Notes under the pieces: model-generated
The model's database searches: none
The model's input: only the letters and a program-made list of their open reading frames with translations
What the model was told of the DNA's origin: nothing
Shown: positions 50,705 to 61,277 of the stretch, piece by piece
How the letters are laid out: each line of letters opens with the position of its first letter
Position numbering within the stretch: the first letter of the stretch is position 1
From: Psychrobacillus sp. INOP01
GTDB taxonomy: Bacteria; Bacillota; Bacilli; Bacillales_A; Planococcaceae
Direction of reading: 5' to 3'
NCBI RefSeq assembly: GCF_018140925.1
Contig: NZ_CP073315.1
Location: 2,914,001 to 2,978,000, forward strand
DNA length: 64,000 bases
Made by a program: the position numbers and the translations under genes

Positions 50705-50732
50705 TTAACAATCACTTAACAGTAACTTAATT
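50705..50732 (+). promoter_or_regulatory. PhoP-box-like operator with three 11-bp-spaced hexamers
   Basis: TTAACA at 50705, TTAACA at 50716 and TTAATT at 50727, exactly 11 bp apart, the known Bacillus Pho-box pattern (TTHACA direct repeats with 5-nt spacers). A -10-like TAATCT lies at about 50742-50747, the right distance for PhoP-activated promoters. Downstream genes encode a 5'-nucleotidase and DNases, which fit phosphate scavenging. Confidence 0.7.
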
Positions 50733-50792
50733 TTAGCGTGGTAATCTTTATTTAGGGATTAATCTGATCCCATGACTAGAGGAGGTCAGTAT

Positions 50793-53700
50793 ATGAAGAA
50801 ACATGCTAGTTCATATCAGAAAAAATTGTTCGGTGCGACATTAGCTACGGTGGTGGCAACTGGAACGATTACAACAGCTGTACCAGTACATACACAAGCC
50901 GAAGAGGTGGTAGCTCCTTCGTTTTCGGATGTAAAGAACATTGAAAGTAATTATTTCTATGAGAGTGTTATAAGTTTGGCTTCTAGAGGAATTGTAAAAG
51001 GATTTGGCGATGGTACTTTTAAACCTTATCAATCTGTAACTCGGGGACAAATGGCTAGCGTTATAGCAAAAACTCTTGAGATGAATATAGAAAATGTGAA
51101 AAACCCAGGATTCAAAGATGTGAAAGTGACGGATGAGTATTATGGACCAATTGCAGCACTTGTAGAAGCAGGGATAATCGATGGGTATAATGACAAAACG
51201 TTTAAGCCAGGTAAACCTCTTACACGTGCACAGATGTCTAAAATTATTAGTCTTGCTTTTAAACTAGAGGAAGTAAAGCTAACAAATACGCCATTTACAG
51301 ATGTTAAAGCTGAACACTGGTACGCAGATTATGTCCAAGCATTGATCGCTAATGAAGTTACAACTGGAACCACTCCAACTACATTTGAGCCAAACGCTTA
51401 CGTTACTAGAGGACAAATGGCTTCGTTTATTGTGCGCAGTGAATCCCCAGTACAAAAGACGGCAAAATTGATTGGCGTAACAAATGAGTCAGTTGAGTTA
51501 TCTTCTGGAACATATGCTTTGTCAGCGGACTTGAAGAAAATTATGAATGCTTCAAATTCAGCAGCTCTTTTAGGATCGGTTTTGGAATATACAGTTAAAG
51601 ACGGTGTAATCGTTGGAATTGATTCAATTGAACTTACAGCGAATGGCAATGAAGCAAACAATATTGTACTAGATGGACAAGGAACTAAATTTGCAGGGAC
51701 AGTACGTGTTAATGGTGACTATGTTTCTTTGAAAAATTTAACGATTGAAAAAGATTTAGAAATAGGGAAAGAAGTAGAAAATAGTTTCAAAGCTTTTGAT
51801 ATCAAGGTTTTAGGGAGAACTAATCTTACCGATAAAACTTCAATTAGCCGAGACAATAAAGTATTTTCAGCAGCTGCTGTAGAAGTAAAAGAACCAAGTT
51901 TTGTTTTTACAGACTCTACAATCCAATCTGTTGAAGTGTCAAAGGGTAATAAAGTAATAATTGAAGTAAAAGGTAATTCAACAGCTCAAGAATTCACTCT
52001 TTTATCGAATGTCCATTTAAAAGCTGATAAAGGAATTACATTGCCAAAAGTGAACATGAAAAAAGGTGCAACGAACGTGACGCTTGACGCGTCAGTGGAT
52101 AACCTTTCAGTGGACACGCCTAATACAATGTCGATTGATGGAACAGCCAATATCAAAAATGTCACAGTCAAAACTAAGATTGATCTAAAGCTTCGAACAA
52201 CCGGAAAAATCGAAAAATTGATTGTTGATGTTAAAGGTACTGCAATCACATTAGGTGCCGGAACAAAAGTCGATAAATTTGAACTGCCAGAAGGAACGAC
52301 GGCAAAAGATATTATTGTAAATTTTGATGAATTGAATAGCGGTAGCGGCGGTACTAGTAATGGTGGAAACAATAGTGGAAATAACGGCGGCAACAATGGC
52401 GGAGGTACAGATAAAAACTTCCAACTTACTTTAATGCATACAAACGATACACATGCAAAAGTAGAAACTGCACCTAAACGTATTACAGCCATAAAAAATG
52501 AAAGAGCACAAAATCCAAGTGCAGTATTAGTAGATGCTGGAGATGTATTCTCGGGAACTCTATATTTCAATCAGTACAAAGGGCTTGCCGATTTAGCATT
52601 TATGAATCTAGCAGAATATGATGTAATGACTTTTGGTAATCATGAATTTGACCTTGGTTCATCTGAAGAAGGGCATAAAGCATTAGCTGACTTTATAAAA
52701 GGGGCTCATTTCCCATTTGTTAGTGCAAACGCAGATTTTTCGAAAGATGAAAATTTACAAGGTCTGTTTAGTGACTTAGTATCAAGTACGCCTGAAAATG
52801 GAAAAATCTATAACGGTATTGTGAAAGAAGTAGATGGTCAGAAGGTAGGGTTCTTTGGGCTAACGACTGAAGAAACGAAAGGCCTTTCTAGCCCAGGACA
52901 AGTAACATTTACAGACTATATTGTAGAAGCTGAAAAAGCGGTGAAAGCTTTTGAAGATATGGGAGTGAACAAAATTGTTGCAATTTCCCATATTGGTTAT
53001 GATGACAACCCAGCGGTGGACAATGACTTAACTCTAGCAGCTCAAGTAGACGGCATTGACGTTATTATAGGCGGACATAGTCATACAAAACTAGCAACTC
53101 CAAAAGTAATAGATAAAGATGAAACGGGTGCTACAAAAGACAAAACGATTATCGTACAAGCATCCTCCCAAGGAGACTTCCTAGGTACACTGGATGTGGA
53201 GTTTGATAAAAACGGAAAAGTCGTTGGACAAGCAGGGAAATTAATTGAGGTTAAAGGCCTTGAGGAAGATCCAGAAGCTAAAACATTACTAGAAACATAT
53301 AAACCAGCAGTTGATGAAATTGCTGAAGAAGAAATTGGAGTTAGTGCAAAGGTTGTATTAGAAAACCCTCGTACGAATGGAGACAACACTAAACCAAGTG
53401 TTCGTAAAAACGAAACGATACTTGGAAACCTTATTACAGATGGGATGTTGGCAAAAGCTAAATCACTTAACCAAGAAGTGATAATGGCATTCCAAAATGG
53501 TGGAGGAATTCGCGAAAGTATTGATGTTGGACCAATTACGGTAGGTGAAGTAATCACAGTACTACCTTTCGGAAATACCTTATCTACAATGGAGATTACC
53601 GGTGCACAACTAAAAGAAGCGTTTGAAACGAGTGTAGGTGTTTACCCACTTGAAAACGGTGGTTTCTTACATGTGGCTGGTGCAAAAGTAGAATTTGATT

Positions 53701-55778
53701 CTTCTAAACCTAAAGGCGAACGTGTTGTATCTATCTCATACGAAAATGCAGATGGAAGTTACACAGGAATAGTAGACACAGAAACATATACAATAGCAAC
53801 GAATTACTTTACAGCTCAAGGCGGAGACAACTATGATGTCTTCAAAGAAATTTATGAAGCAGGAAAAGTAAAGGATCTAGGACTTTCAGATTGGGAAAAC
53901 TTTGCTGACCATTTGAAAACTTTAACAACAATTCCAACTGAAATTAAAGGTCGTATTGTAGACGTTGCAGGACAAGTTGTAGGTCCAGATCCAATCACAG
54001 GATTCTATAACACGAACCCTGGAAGATTAGCAGTCTCTCAAATTGCTCGCTATGATAGTGGACAAGGCGAAGGCGGGACGGAAATTATGGCATATGATGC
54101 AGAAAAAGAGCTTGCATTTGTCACTAACGGTGCAGCTGGTGGATTCAATATCCTTTCCTTTGCTGATTTACAATCAGAACAATTAACAGAAGTAGAATCT
54201 AGTAAACAAATATTATTATCTGAGTATGGGGTAGAAGGCGTAGACGACATTACAAGTATCGCATCACATCCAACAGAGGATTTAATCGCTATTTCTGCAG
54301 TAAGTAATCCAAAAACAGATAATGGGCATATCGTTTTTGCAACAAAATCAGGTGTATTTGTACAAGCAGTTGAAGTTGGTGCATTACCAGACATGGTGAC
54401 ATTCACTCCCGATGGGACAAAAGCAATTGTGGCAAATGAAGGGGAACCAAATGATGACTATTCTGTAGATCCAGAAGGCTCCATTTCAATCATTGACTTA
54501 GCAACATTTACAGTAGATACGCTGACTTTTACAGAGGAGATGTTAGATGAGCATGTTCGTGTTAGTTCTAAAGGTACAATTTTAGAGCAACTAGAACCAG
54601 AATATGTAACTGTTTCTGCAGACAGTAAAACAGCTTATGTTTCATTACAAGAAAATAACGCAGTAGCAACAGTAGACCTTGTAACAAATAAGATTTTAGA
54701 TGTTAAGGGTCTTGGCGTGAAAGATCACTCCGTAGAAGGCAACGAACTAGATGCTCTCAAGGATGGAGCAGTAAAACTAGAGAAACAACCAATTCTTTCA
54801 TTCTATATGCCAGATGCAATTGATACGTTTACCGTAGCGGATCAGACATATATTGTTACACCGAATGAAGGAGATGCCCGGGACTACGGTGCATACAGCG
54901 AAGAGAAAAAGTTATCAAAAATCGGTAAAGAGGTTAAATTAAATGCAGAAAATTATGCTGGTTATACACAAGAAGAGCTAGATGCATTTGATTTAACAAA
55001 GCTAGCAGATTACAAAGTGACGATTGAAAATGGATTAAGCGAAGATAAAACTGTATACGAAGCGCTTTATGGTTACGGCGGACGTAGCTTCTCTATCTTT
55101 AATGCAGACACAATGGAGCTAGCATTTGATAGTGGAAGTGATTTCGAATCTATCATTGCAAATGATCCAAGATTAAAACAATACTTCAACGTAAGTAACA
55201 ACAATGTAGAAGTAGACGATCGCAGTAATAGTAAAGGTCCAGAACCAGAATCGGTAGTAACTGGGGAAATGAATGGAAAGAATTATGCATTTATCGCTTT
55301 AGAACGCATCAGCGGTATTATGGTTTATGATCTTACTAATCCATCAAGTCCAGAATTTGTGACGTTTATTACAAGTCGTGACTTCTCTCAAGATATTGCA
55401 GGAGATGTAGCTCCAGAAGGTTTAAGATTTATCCCAGCTTCTGAGAGCCCAACAGGTAACGCATTACTTGCAGTAACACACGAAATGTCAGGAACAGTTG
55501 CAGTATATGAATTTGAAGGAACTGCAATTCCAGTAACACCAGTTCCTGCAGAAGATTTCTCTGGTAAAACGCATGAAGGTAATATTTCCGTTGACGTTTC
55601 AGAAGTTACAACTCTTGAGAATGCAACAGTAAACGGTGACCTAATTTTAACTGGTACGAATAGCGGAACATTAACACTCACAAATGTAACTATTACAGGT
55701 GATGTAGATTTCACTGGAGTTGACGGTGACATTAAGATTGAAGGCTTAGATGCAAAAGATGGAAATGTAGTACTATAA
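50793..55778 (+). CDS. SLH-anchored 5'-nucleotidase with choice-of-anchor-type beta domain
   Basis: 1661 residues. Signal peptide about 1-33; three SLH domains about 35-205 (GIVKGFGDGTFKP, GIIDGYNDKTFKP, YVTRGQMASFIVRS); a beta-rich region to about 515; a Gly/Asn linker. Then a calcineurin-type metallophosphatase (about 547-830: MHTNDTHA, DAGDVFSG, GNHEFD, SHIGYD, GGHSHTKL), a 5'-nucleotidase C-terminal domain (about 878-1010, QNGGGIRES), a choice-of-anchor I-like propeller domain (about 1073-1580) and a short beta tail. It should strip phosphate from extracellular nucleotides at the cell surface. I chose ATG 50793 behind AGAGGAGGTCAGTAT. Its leader has PhoP-type boxes. Confidence 0.9.
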   Translation: MKKHASSYQKKLFGATLATVVATGTITTAVPVHTQAEEVVAPSFSDVKNIESNYFYESVISLASRGIVKGFGDGTFKPYQSVTRGQMASVIAKTLEMNIENVKNPGFKDVKVTDEYYGPIAALVEAGIIDGYNDKTFKPGKPLTRAQMSKIISLAFKLEEVKLTNTPFTDVKAEHWYADYVQALIANEVTTGTTPTTFEPNAYVTRGQMASFIVRSESPVQKTAKLIGVTNESVELSSGTYALSADLKKIMNASNSAALLGSVLEYTVKDGVIVGIDSIELTANGNEANNIVLDGQGTKFAGTVRVNGDYVSLKNLTIEKDLEIGKEVENSFKAFDIKVLGRTNLTDKTSISRDNKVFSAAAVEVKEPSFVFTDSTIQSVEVSKGNKVIIEVKGNSTAQEFTLLSNVHLKADKGITLPKVNMKKGATNVTLDASVDNLSVDTPNTMSIDGTANIKNVTVKTKIDLKLRTTGKIEKLIVDVKGTAITLGAGTKVDKFELPEGTTAKDIIVNFDELNSGSGGTSNGGNNSGNNGGNNGGGTDKNFQLTLMHTNDTHAKVETAPKRITAIKNERAQNPSAVLVDAGDVFSGTLYFNQYKGLADLAFMNLAEYDVMTFGNHEFDLGSSEEGHKALADFIKGAHFPFVSANADFSKDENLQGLFSDLVSSTPENGKIYNGIVKEVDGQKVGFFGLTTEETKGLSSPGQVTFTDYIVEAEKAVKAFEDMGVNKIVAISHIGYDDNPAVDNDLTLAAQVDGIDVIIGGHSHTKLATPKVIDKDETGATKDKTIIVQASSQGDFLGTLDVEFDKNGKVVGQAGKLIEVKGLEEDPEAKTLLETYKPAVDEIAEEEIGVSAKVVLENPRTNGDNTKPSVRKNETILGNLITDGMLAKAKSLNQEVIMAFQNGGGIRESIDVGPITVGEVITVLPFGNTLSTMEITGAQLKEAFETSVGVYPLENGGFLHVAGAKVEFDSSKPKGERVVSISYENADGSYTGIVDTETYTIATNYFTAQGGDNYDVFKEIYEAGKVKDLGLSDWENFADHLKTLTTIPTEIKGRIVDVAGQVVGPDPITGFYNTNPGRLAVSQIARYDSGQGEGGTEIMAYDAEKELAFVTNGAAGGFNILSFADLQSEQLTEVESSKQILLSEYGVEGVDDITSIASHPTEDLIAISAVSNPKTDNGHIVFATKSGVFVQAVEVGALPDMVTFTPDGTKAIVANEGEPNDDYSVDPEGSISIIDLATFTVDTLTFTEEMLDEHVRVSSKGTILEQLEPEYVTVSADSKTAYVSLQENNAVATVDLVTNKILDVKGLGVKDHSVEGNELDALKDGAVKLEKQPILSFYMPDAIDTFTVADQTYIVTPNEGDARDYGAYSEEKKLSKIGKEVKLNAENYAGYTQEELDAFDLTKLADYKVTIENGLSEDKTVYEALYGYGGRSFSIFNADTMELAFDSGSDFESIIANDPRLKQYFNVSNNNVEVDDRSNSKGPEPESVVTGEMNGKNYAFIALERISGIMVYDLTNPSSPEFVTFITSRDFSQDIAGDVAPEGLRFIPASESPTGNALLAVTHEMSGTVAVYEFEGTAIPVTPVPAEDFSGKTHEGNISVDVSEVTTLENATVNGDLILTGTNSGTLTLTNVTITGDVDFTGVDGDIKIEGLDAKDGNVVL

Positions 55779-55784
55779 CAATTT

Positions 55785-55823
55785 TTGCGAAACCTTCTGC
55801 ACGTGCGGTAGAAGGTTTCGCAA
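55785..55823 (+). promoter_or_regulatory. Intercistronic hairpin
   Basis: TTGCGAAACCTTCT pairs perfectly with AGAAGGTTTCGCAA around an 11-nt loop, but no T-run follows. More likely an RNA-processing or partial-attenuation element between nucleotidase and nuclease genes than a full terminator. Confidence 0.55.
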
Positions 55824-55869
55824 TCTAAATAACTAACAAAAAAATCCCTATAAAAGGAGAATTGTTTAG

Positions 55870-58800
55870 ATGAGTAAAAGGAATTGGAAAAAACCAATTA
55901 AAGCTTTTTTATCAGCTAGTTTAGTAGCCAGTTTAGTTCTGCCAGCAATACCATCAAATGTAGTAGCCGCTACGAATGCAACGGACTTGATTATTTCGGA
56001 GTATATTGAGGGTAGTTCAGATAACAAAGCAATAGAGATTTATAACGGGACTGGCTCTGTAGTTAATTTGGGTGATTATAAGTTGGAGCAATATAATAAT
56101 GGAAAAAATACAGCAACTTATACTGTCCCGTTAACAGGTACATTAGCTAATGGAGACGTTCATGTAGTTTATAATTCTTCGGCAGCCAATGGTATAAAAA
56201 GTGTAGGAGACCAAGTAGGTGGTCAAGTATTAACATTTAATGGCGACGATGCTATTGTTCTGAAGAAAATGGATGATGTAGTTGATTCTCTGGGACAAGT
56301 AGGGATTGATCCAGGAACTAACTGGAAAGCAAATGATGTAGCTACTTCAGAAATGACACTTATCCGCAACAGTTCAGTTACATCTGGTGACACCGTAACT
56401 AACGACTCATTTGATCCATCTATTGAGTGGTCAAGTCTTCCACAAGATGACTTTTCGAATTTAGGCTCCCATATTATGGATGGTTCAACACCTCCAGAAC
56501 CAACTGAGCCAGTTGAAGTAACATCGGCAACAATCACTGGAACGGCAAAAGTAGGCGAAACTTTAACAGCTTCAGCAAACAAAGGTGCAACAAATGTAAC
56601 GTACCAATGGCAAATGTCTGATACAGCGGACGGTACTTACACAAATATAAATGGTGCTACAAATGCAACATTAGCATTAGCTACAGAACAAGAAGGCCAA
56701 TTTATTAAAGTCATCATAAAAGGTGAAAATGAAACATCTATAACAAGTGATGCGACAACAGCAGTTGCGGCAGCAGATCCTGAAGTACCTGTTGAAGTAA
56801 TGTCAATCGCAGATGCACGTAAACAAGCATTAAATCAAGAAGTAACTGTAAAAGGGATCGTAACAGCTAAGCTAAAAAATACGATTCAACTCCAAGATCA
56901 AACAGCAGCAATCGCTGTACGTCCAACAGCACTTGCTATTGAAATTGGTGATGAAGTTACGCTAAAAGGTACTTTAAAAGAGTTTAACAGTCTTTTACAA
57001 ATTGATCCTGCATCAATAGTGGAAAAAGGTAATAATGTTAGTGTTCCAGCACCTGTAGTTATCACTGGAGATAAATTAGTGGAAGAAAATGAATCGAAAC
57101 TAGTAACGATTAATAACGTAACACTCACTGCAAATGCTGGTTCAGGTAATTACACTGCAATAGCAGATGGTGCGACAGTTGCAGTTCGTGATGAAAACGG
57201 TGATCTAGGTCTTGCTGAAAGCACAACATATGAATCAATCACAGGTATTGTGTCTCAGTTTAAAGATACGTACCAAATCATCCCACGTTCTCAGCAAGAT
57301 ATTATTGCTGATAGCTCTGTTATCCAACCTGTTTTTGCTAATCCGGATAGCGGAACATATGTAGAAAGCAAAACAGTTACATTGACTTCAAACACATCTA
57401 ATGCTGAGATTCTTTACACGATAGATGAATCAGATCCAGTAGCTAATGGTGTAAAATACGAAGCGCCAATCGAAATTACAAAAGATACGACAATCAAAGC
57501 AGTTGTAAAAACCGCTGATGCGAAGTTCAGTGAAGTAAAAACTTTCGAATATAAAATTACAGATAGCCTGCAGATCCACGACATTCAAGGGGCTAACCAC
57601 AAATCATCATTTGAAGGTCAAAATGTAGAAAATATTCAAGGTGTTGTAACATATTCTTTCAAATTAGGTACTGCAAATTACTACCATATACAAACACCAG
57701 ACGCACTTGCCGATACTGATGCAAAAACGTCTGAAGCAATTCTTCTTTTTAGTGGCAAAAATGCTTGGCCAGTAAATGTAGGGGATTTAGTATCTGTTAC
57801 TGGTAAAGTAAGTGAGTATGTTTATGATGGATATGCGGGTAACGAACGTCAATTAACTGATATGAAAACAACGCAAATCAATGTTCGTGATGATCAAGGT
57901 GGTAATGTTAAAGTTATTCAATCAGGTATGGACTTACCAAAACCAATCATCATTGATGAAAAGAACCTACCGACTCAATCTATAGACAGTGATCAACTAG
58001 CTCAATTTAACCCAGATGTAGACGCACTTGATTTCTGGGAAAGTATTGAAGGAATGCGTGTAGAAGTTGGTAATGTCAAAGCAGTGGCTCCACAAGAACA
58101 CGGAGATATAGTAACTGTTCTTGAAAGCAAACAAACAAATTCTTTACAAGGTGGAATTTTGCTAGAAAAAGATAACCAAAACGTAGATCGTATCCAATTC
58201 CGTTTAGAGCCGAACAGTTCAGCACGTGATTTTGAAGTGGCGACTGGTGATAAATTTACAGGGCCGATCAATGGAGTAGTTGGTTATTCATTCCAAAACT
58301 ATAAAATTTATGTTTCTTTAGATGAGATGAAACAAAAGCATTCAAAAGGAACAGCAAAACCAGAACAAACAAAGATTGTTAAAGAAGATGACAAATTAAC
58401 GATTGCTTCTTATAACTTAGAAAATTTCTCTAATAATACACAGTCAACGACAGTTGATAAAGCAAAAAAATTAGCAAGAGCTATTGCAAAAGATATGCAA
58501 GGTCCTGATATTGTTGGAGTGACTGAAGTCCAAGACAATAACGGTCAAACTGCTGGTGATTCTAATGCTGACCAAAGTTATCAAAGACTGATCACTGAGA
58601 TTGAAAATGCAGGCGGACCGAAATATAAATATTTGAATATCGACCCAGTGAAAAACCAAGACGGTGGGGCACCTGATGCTAATATTCGCGTAGGTTTCTT
58701 ATATAATGCTGAGCGTGTGTCCTTACCAGAAGGAATTACTGCAGGAAATGCAACAACCGCTGTTGGTTACGTAAATGAGAAATTAACATTAAACCCTGGA

Positions 58801-60654
58801 CGAATTGATCCAAACAATGCTGCATTCAATAGTAGCCGTAAACCTTTAGCAGCACAATTTAATTTCCAAGGTGAAAGTGTTGTTGTCATTGCGAACCATT
58901 GGAACTCAAAAAATGGAGATACTCCATTATTCGGTTCACAACAACCACCCGTTTATGGAAGTGAAGCGCAACGTGAACAAATTGCAAACGTAGTGTCTAA
59001 TTTTGTTAAGGACATTAAAACAAAAAATCCAGATGCGAATGTTGTATCTCTTGGTGACTTTAATGACTTCCAATTCTCTGATGCATTAAAAATCCACGAA
59101 GGTGATCACATGAAGAATATGATCAATGAAGTGGAAACGTCTGATCGTTACACATATGTATTCCAAGGAAACTCACAAGTACTAGATCATATTTTAGTTA
59201 CTAACAACCTTGTAAAGAAAACAGAAATTGATATTCTTCATATCAATGCAGACTTTACAGATATGGCTGGACGCGCAAGTGACCACGACCCTGTAATGGT
59301 TCAAATTGATTTACTTGCTGATGATGTTGAAGAACCTATTGAGGCTGAAAAAGCATATGACATCAAAAACCTTACGACTAAAAAATTGACGATTGGTAAA
59401 CCAAGTGTATCGGTAATACTGGATGATCAGTCGACTATTACAGAAGGTATTTTATTTACTGGAGCTTATGGTGAATTCCAAGGAGAAGGTTTTGCAAAGC
59501 ATTCTGTCACGGTTAAACCAGCAAATGCTGGGACAATTATTGATTTCAAAGCTACAACAGTCAAAAAAGTTATCATTGATGGTACTAACGTGAAGGAAAT
59601 CCGTGGTGCTGAAAGTATTCAAGAAATTGAATATATCAATGATGCAAGTGCAAATACAATTAAATTTACAAATGTGAAAGGGGAACCCATTGAGGTTCCT
59701 TCTTTACCTGGTGGAAACAAAGCACCTATAGTGAAAAAGGAAATTCCTAATGCAACGATAAAAGTTGGAGAGTCTATTTCCATCTTATTAACAGATCATT
59801 TTTCTGATCTGGAGAATGATAAACTGACTTTTACTTCTACTAAAGGGACTATAACTGAATCTACTCTAAAGCTTACCCTTGAAAAGGGAAGCCATATTGT
59901 TGGGGTGACGGCTTCAGATGGTGAAAAAAGTGTAACTACAAATTTTAGTGTAAATGTAACTTCAATTGATTCTCCTTTAGATGTCTATTATCAAGATGCA
60001 TTCGGTAAAGAAGGCGAAGCATTAAAAACAGCATTACATGAAATTATTGATGATCATACTCAACTTTCTTACGATAAAGCATGGGAAGCACTTCGCGAAA
60101 CAGATGAAGATCCTAAGAATAAAAACAATGTTATTTTATTTTATTCTGGAGATTCACGTTCAAAAAGTAGTAACGGCGGAGATGTCGGACAATGGAACCG
60201 AGAGCATACTTGGGCAAAATCACATGGAAATTTTGGCACAAGTAATGGACCAGGTTCAGATATTCATCACCTGCGTCCAACAGATATGCAAGTAAATAGC
60301 TCTAGAGGGAGTTTAGATTTTGGAAATGGTGGGAGTTCGGTAAAAAATTGTGCTGAATGTAAACGAACTTCTAACTCTTTTGAACCACCAAATCGCGTAA
60401 AAGGTGATGTTGCACGAATTCTATTCTATATGGCAACACGCTATGAAAAAGGCGATAAAGTAGACCTAGAATTGAATGAAAAGCTAGGTAATGGAAGTGC
60501 ACCATACCACGGCAAACTTTCAGTCCTACTTGAATGGCATAAACAAGATCCAGTAGACGAATTCGAACGTAACCGCAACGACGTCATCCAAAAATGGCAA
60601 GGCAATCGAAACCCATTCATCGACCACCCCGAATTTGCTGAACTAATTTGGTAA
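55870..60654 (+). CDS. Giant secreted double nuclease (EEP nuclease + endonuclease I)
   Basis: 1594 residues. Signal peptide about 1-34. A lamin-tail domain (about 37-160, LIISEYIEGSSDNKAIEIYN), an Ig-like segment, OB-fold-like domains, and a chitobiase-type beta segment (near 495, TVTLTSNTSNAEILYTIDES). Then an ExeM/NucH-type endonuclease/exonuclease/phosphatase domain (about 841-1147: IASYNLENF, GVTEVQD, SLGDFNDFQ, ASDHDPVM), spacer domains, and a C-terminal endonuclease I domain (about 1367-1594: WNREHTWAKSHG, DIHHLRPTDMQVNSSRG). No SLH or LPxTG, so probably released. Ribosome binding site AAAGGAG. It follows the nucleotidase by 91 nt. It should degrade extracellular DNA/RNA. Confidence 0.9.
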   Translation: MSKRNWKKPIKAFLSASLVASLVLPAIPSNVVAATNATDLIISEYIEGSSDNKAIEIYNGTGSVVNLGDYKLEQYNNGKNTATYTVPLTGTLANGDVHVVYNSSAANGIKSVGDQVGGQVLTFNGDDAIVLKKMDDVVDSLGQVGIDPGTNWKANDVATSEMTLIRNSSVTSGDTVTNDSFDPSIEWSSLPQDDFSNLGSHIMDGSTPPEPTEPVEVTSATITGTAKVGETLTASANKGATNVTYQWQMSDTADGTYTNINGATNATLALATEQEGQFIKVIIKGENETSITSDATTAVAAADPEVPVEVMSIADARKQALNQEVTVKGIVTAKLKNTIQLQDQTAAIAVRPTALAIEIGDEVTLKGTLKEFNSLLQIDPASIVEKGNNVSVPAPVVITGDKLVEENESKLVTINNVTLTANAGSGNYTAIADGATVAVRDENGDLGLAESTTYESITGIVSQFKDTYQIIPRSQQDIIADSSVIQPVFANPDSGTYVESKTVTLTSNTSNAEILYTIDESDPVANGVKYEAPIEITKDTTIKAVVKTADAKFSEVKTFEYKITDSLQIHDIQGANHKSSFEGQNVENIQGVVTYSFKLGTANYYHIQTPDALADTDAKTSEAILLFSGKNAWPVNVGDLVSVTGKVSEYVYDGYAGNERQLTDMKTTQINVRDDQGGNVKVIQSGMDLPKPIIIDEKNLPTQSIDSDQLAQFNPDVDALDFWESIEGMRVEVGNVKAVAPQEHGDIVTVLESKQTNSLQGGILLEKDNQNVDRIQFRLEPNSSARDFEVATGDKFTGPINGVVGYSFQNYKIYVSLDEMKQKHSKGTAKPEQTKIVKEDDKLTIASYNLENFSNNTQSTTVDKAKKLARAIAKDMQGPDIVGVTEVQDNNGQTAGDSNADQSYQRLITEIENAGGPKYKYLNIDPVKNQDGGAPDANIRVGFLYNAERVSLPEGITAGNATTAVGYVNEKLTLNPGRIDPNNAAFNSSRKPLAAQFNFQGESVVVIANHWNSKNGDTPLFGSQQPPVYGSEAQREQIANVVSNFVKDIKTKNPDANVVSLGDFNDFQFSDALKIHEGDHMKNMINEVETSDRYTYVFQGNSQVLDHILVTNNLVKKTEIDILHINADFTDMAGRASDHDPVMVQIDLLADDVEEPIEAEKAYDIKNLTTKKLTIGKPSVSVILDDQSTITEGILFTGAYGEFQGEGFAKHSVTVKPANAGTIIDFKATTVKKVIIDGTNVKEIRGAESIQEIEYINDASANTIKFTNVKGEPIEVPSLPGGNKAPIVKKEIPNATIKVGESISILLTDHFSDLENDKLTFTSTKGTITESTLKLTLEKGSHIVGVTASDGEKSVTTNFSVNVTSIDSPLDVYYQDAFGKEGEALKTALHEIIDDHTQLSYDKAWEALRETDEDPKNKNNVILFYSGDSRSKSSNGGDVGQWNREHTWAKSHGNFGTSNGPGSDIHHLRPTDMQVNSSRGSLDFGNGGSSVKNCAECKRTSNSFEPPNRVKGDVARILFYMATRYEKGDKVDLELNEKLGNGSAPYHGKLSVLLEWHKQDPVDEFERNRNDVIQKWQGNRNPFIDHPEFAELIW

Positions 60655-60737
60655 ATTTTTTTGTGCCAAGCTCTAAAAAAAATCAGATAATTTGTTTCTA
60701 AAGAAACTGGATTTGAATTTAGTTGAAGATTGATAGG

Positions 60738-60778
60738 AAGGCTCTGTGGAGAGGAATCTCTGCAGGGTTTTTCTTTTT
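60738..60778 (+). terminator. Terminator of the nuclease gene (shared family)
   Basis: GCTCTGTGGAGAG / ATCTCTGCAGGGT stem then TTTTTC, nearly identical to the S-layer gene terminators at 37578 and 47028. Confidence 0.75.
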
Positions 60779-61277
60779 TGGGTTGGTATGGATATCATCT
60801 TGAATGGTACGAAAGTATACCAAGGTATCACCCAAAAGGAGAATACTGAAGAGCCAAAAACTACCCATTTGAGGGAGGCTCGATTGTTTCTCACTGTATA
60901 TACTGAAGTTAGTTCCATTGCATGAGCATCAAAACGAAATCTAAAGGAAGAGGTGAATTACATAAAGAGAGGTGCTTAAATACAGAATTGAATATCAAAG
61001 AATAGTGGCATTATACTTCTTTTATCTATCGCTATTACAGGCTGAGGAACTAGTTATGCAATAAGAGTCTTAGCTAAAGACTTCTCTAGAGTGGGGTTAT
61101 AAACCACCTCTGACAAAGTGAAACACTCGAAGCAAAACAGCTATTGGACTATGAAATGGTGCATGGAACCAAGTCTCCCTTAGCAAAAGTAACTTCGAAA
61201 CAAAGTTTGAAAAAGAAAACGAGTAAGGCCCAGCAATAACAAAACTAAAAACTACAATTAATTGGAGGAAATTAAAA
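60779..61277. other. Decayed coding region upstream of tasA
   Basis: No intact gene. Around 61006-61080 a frame reads like a signal-peptide core, GIILLLSIAITG, then TGA, then GTSYAIRVLAKDFSRVGL and stop. This looks like a ruined secreted-protein gene, perhaps of TasA type. The last bases contain the tasA ribosome binding site TTGGAGG. Confidence 0.35.
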
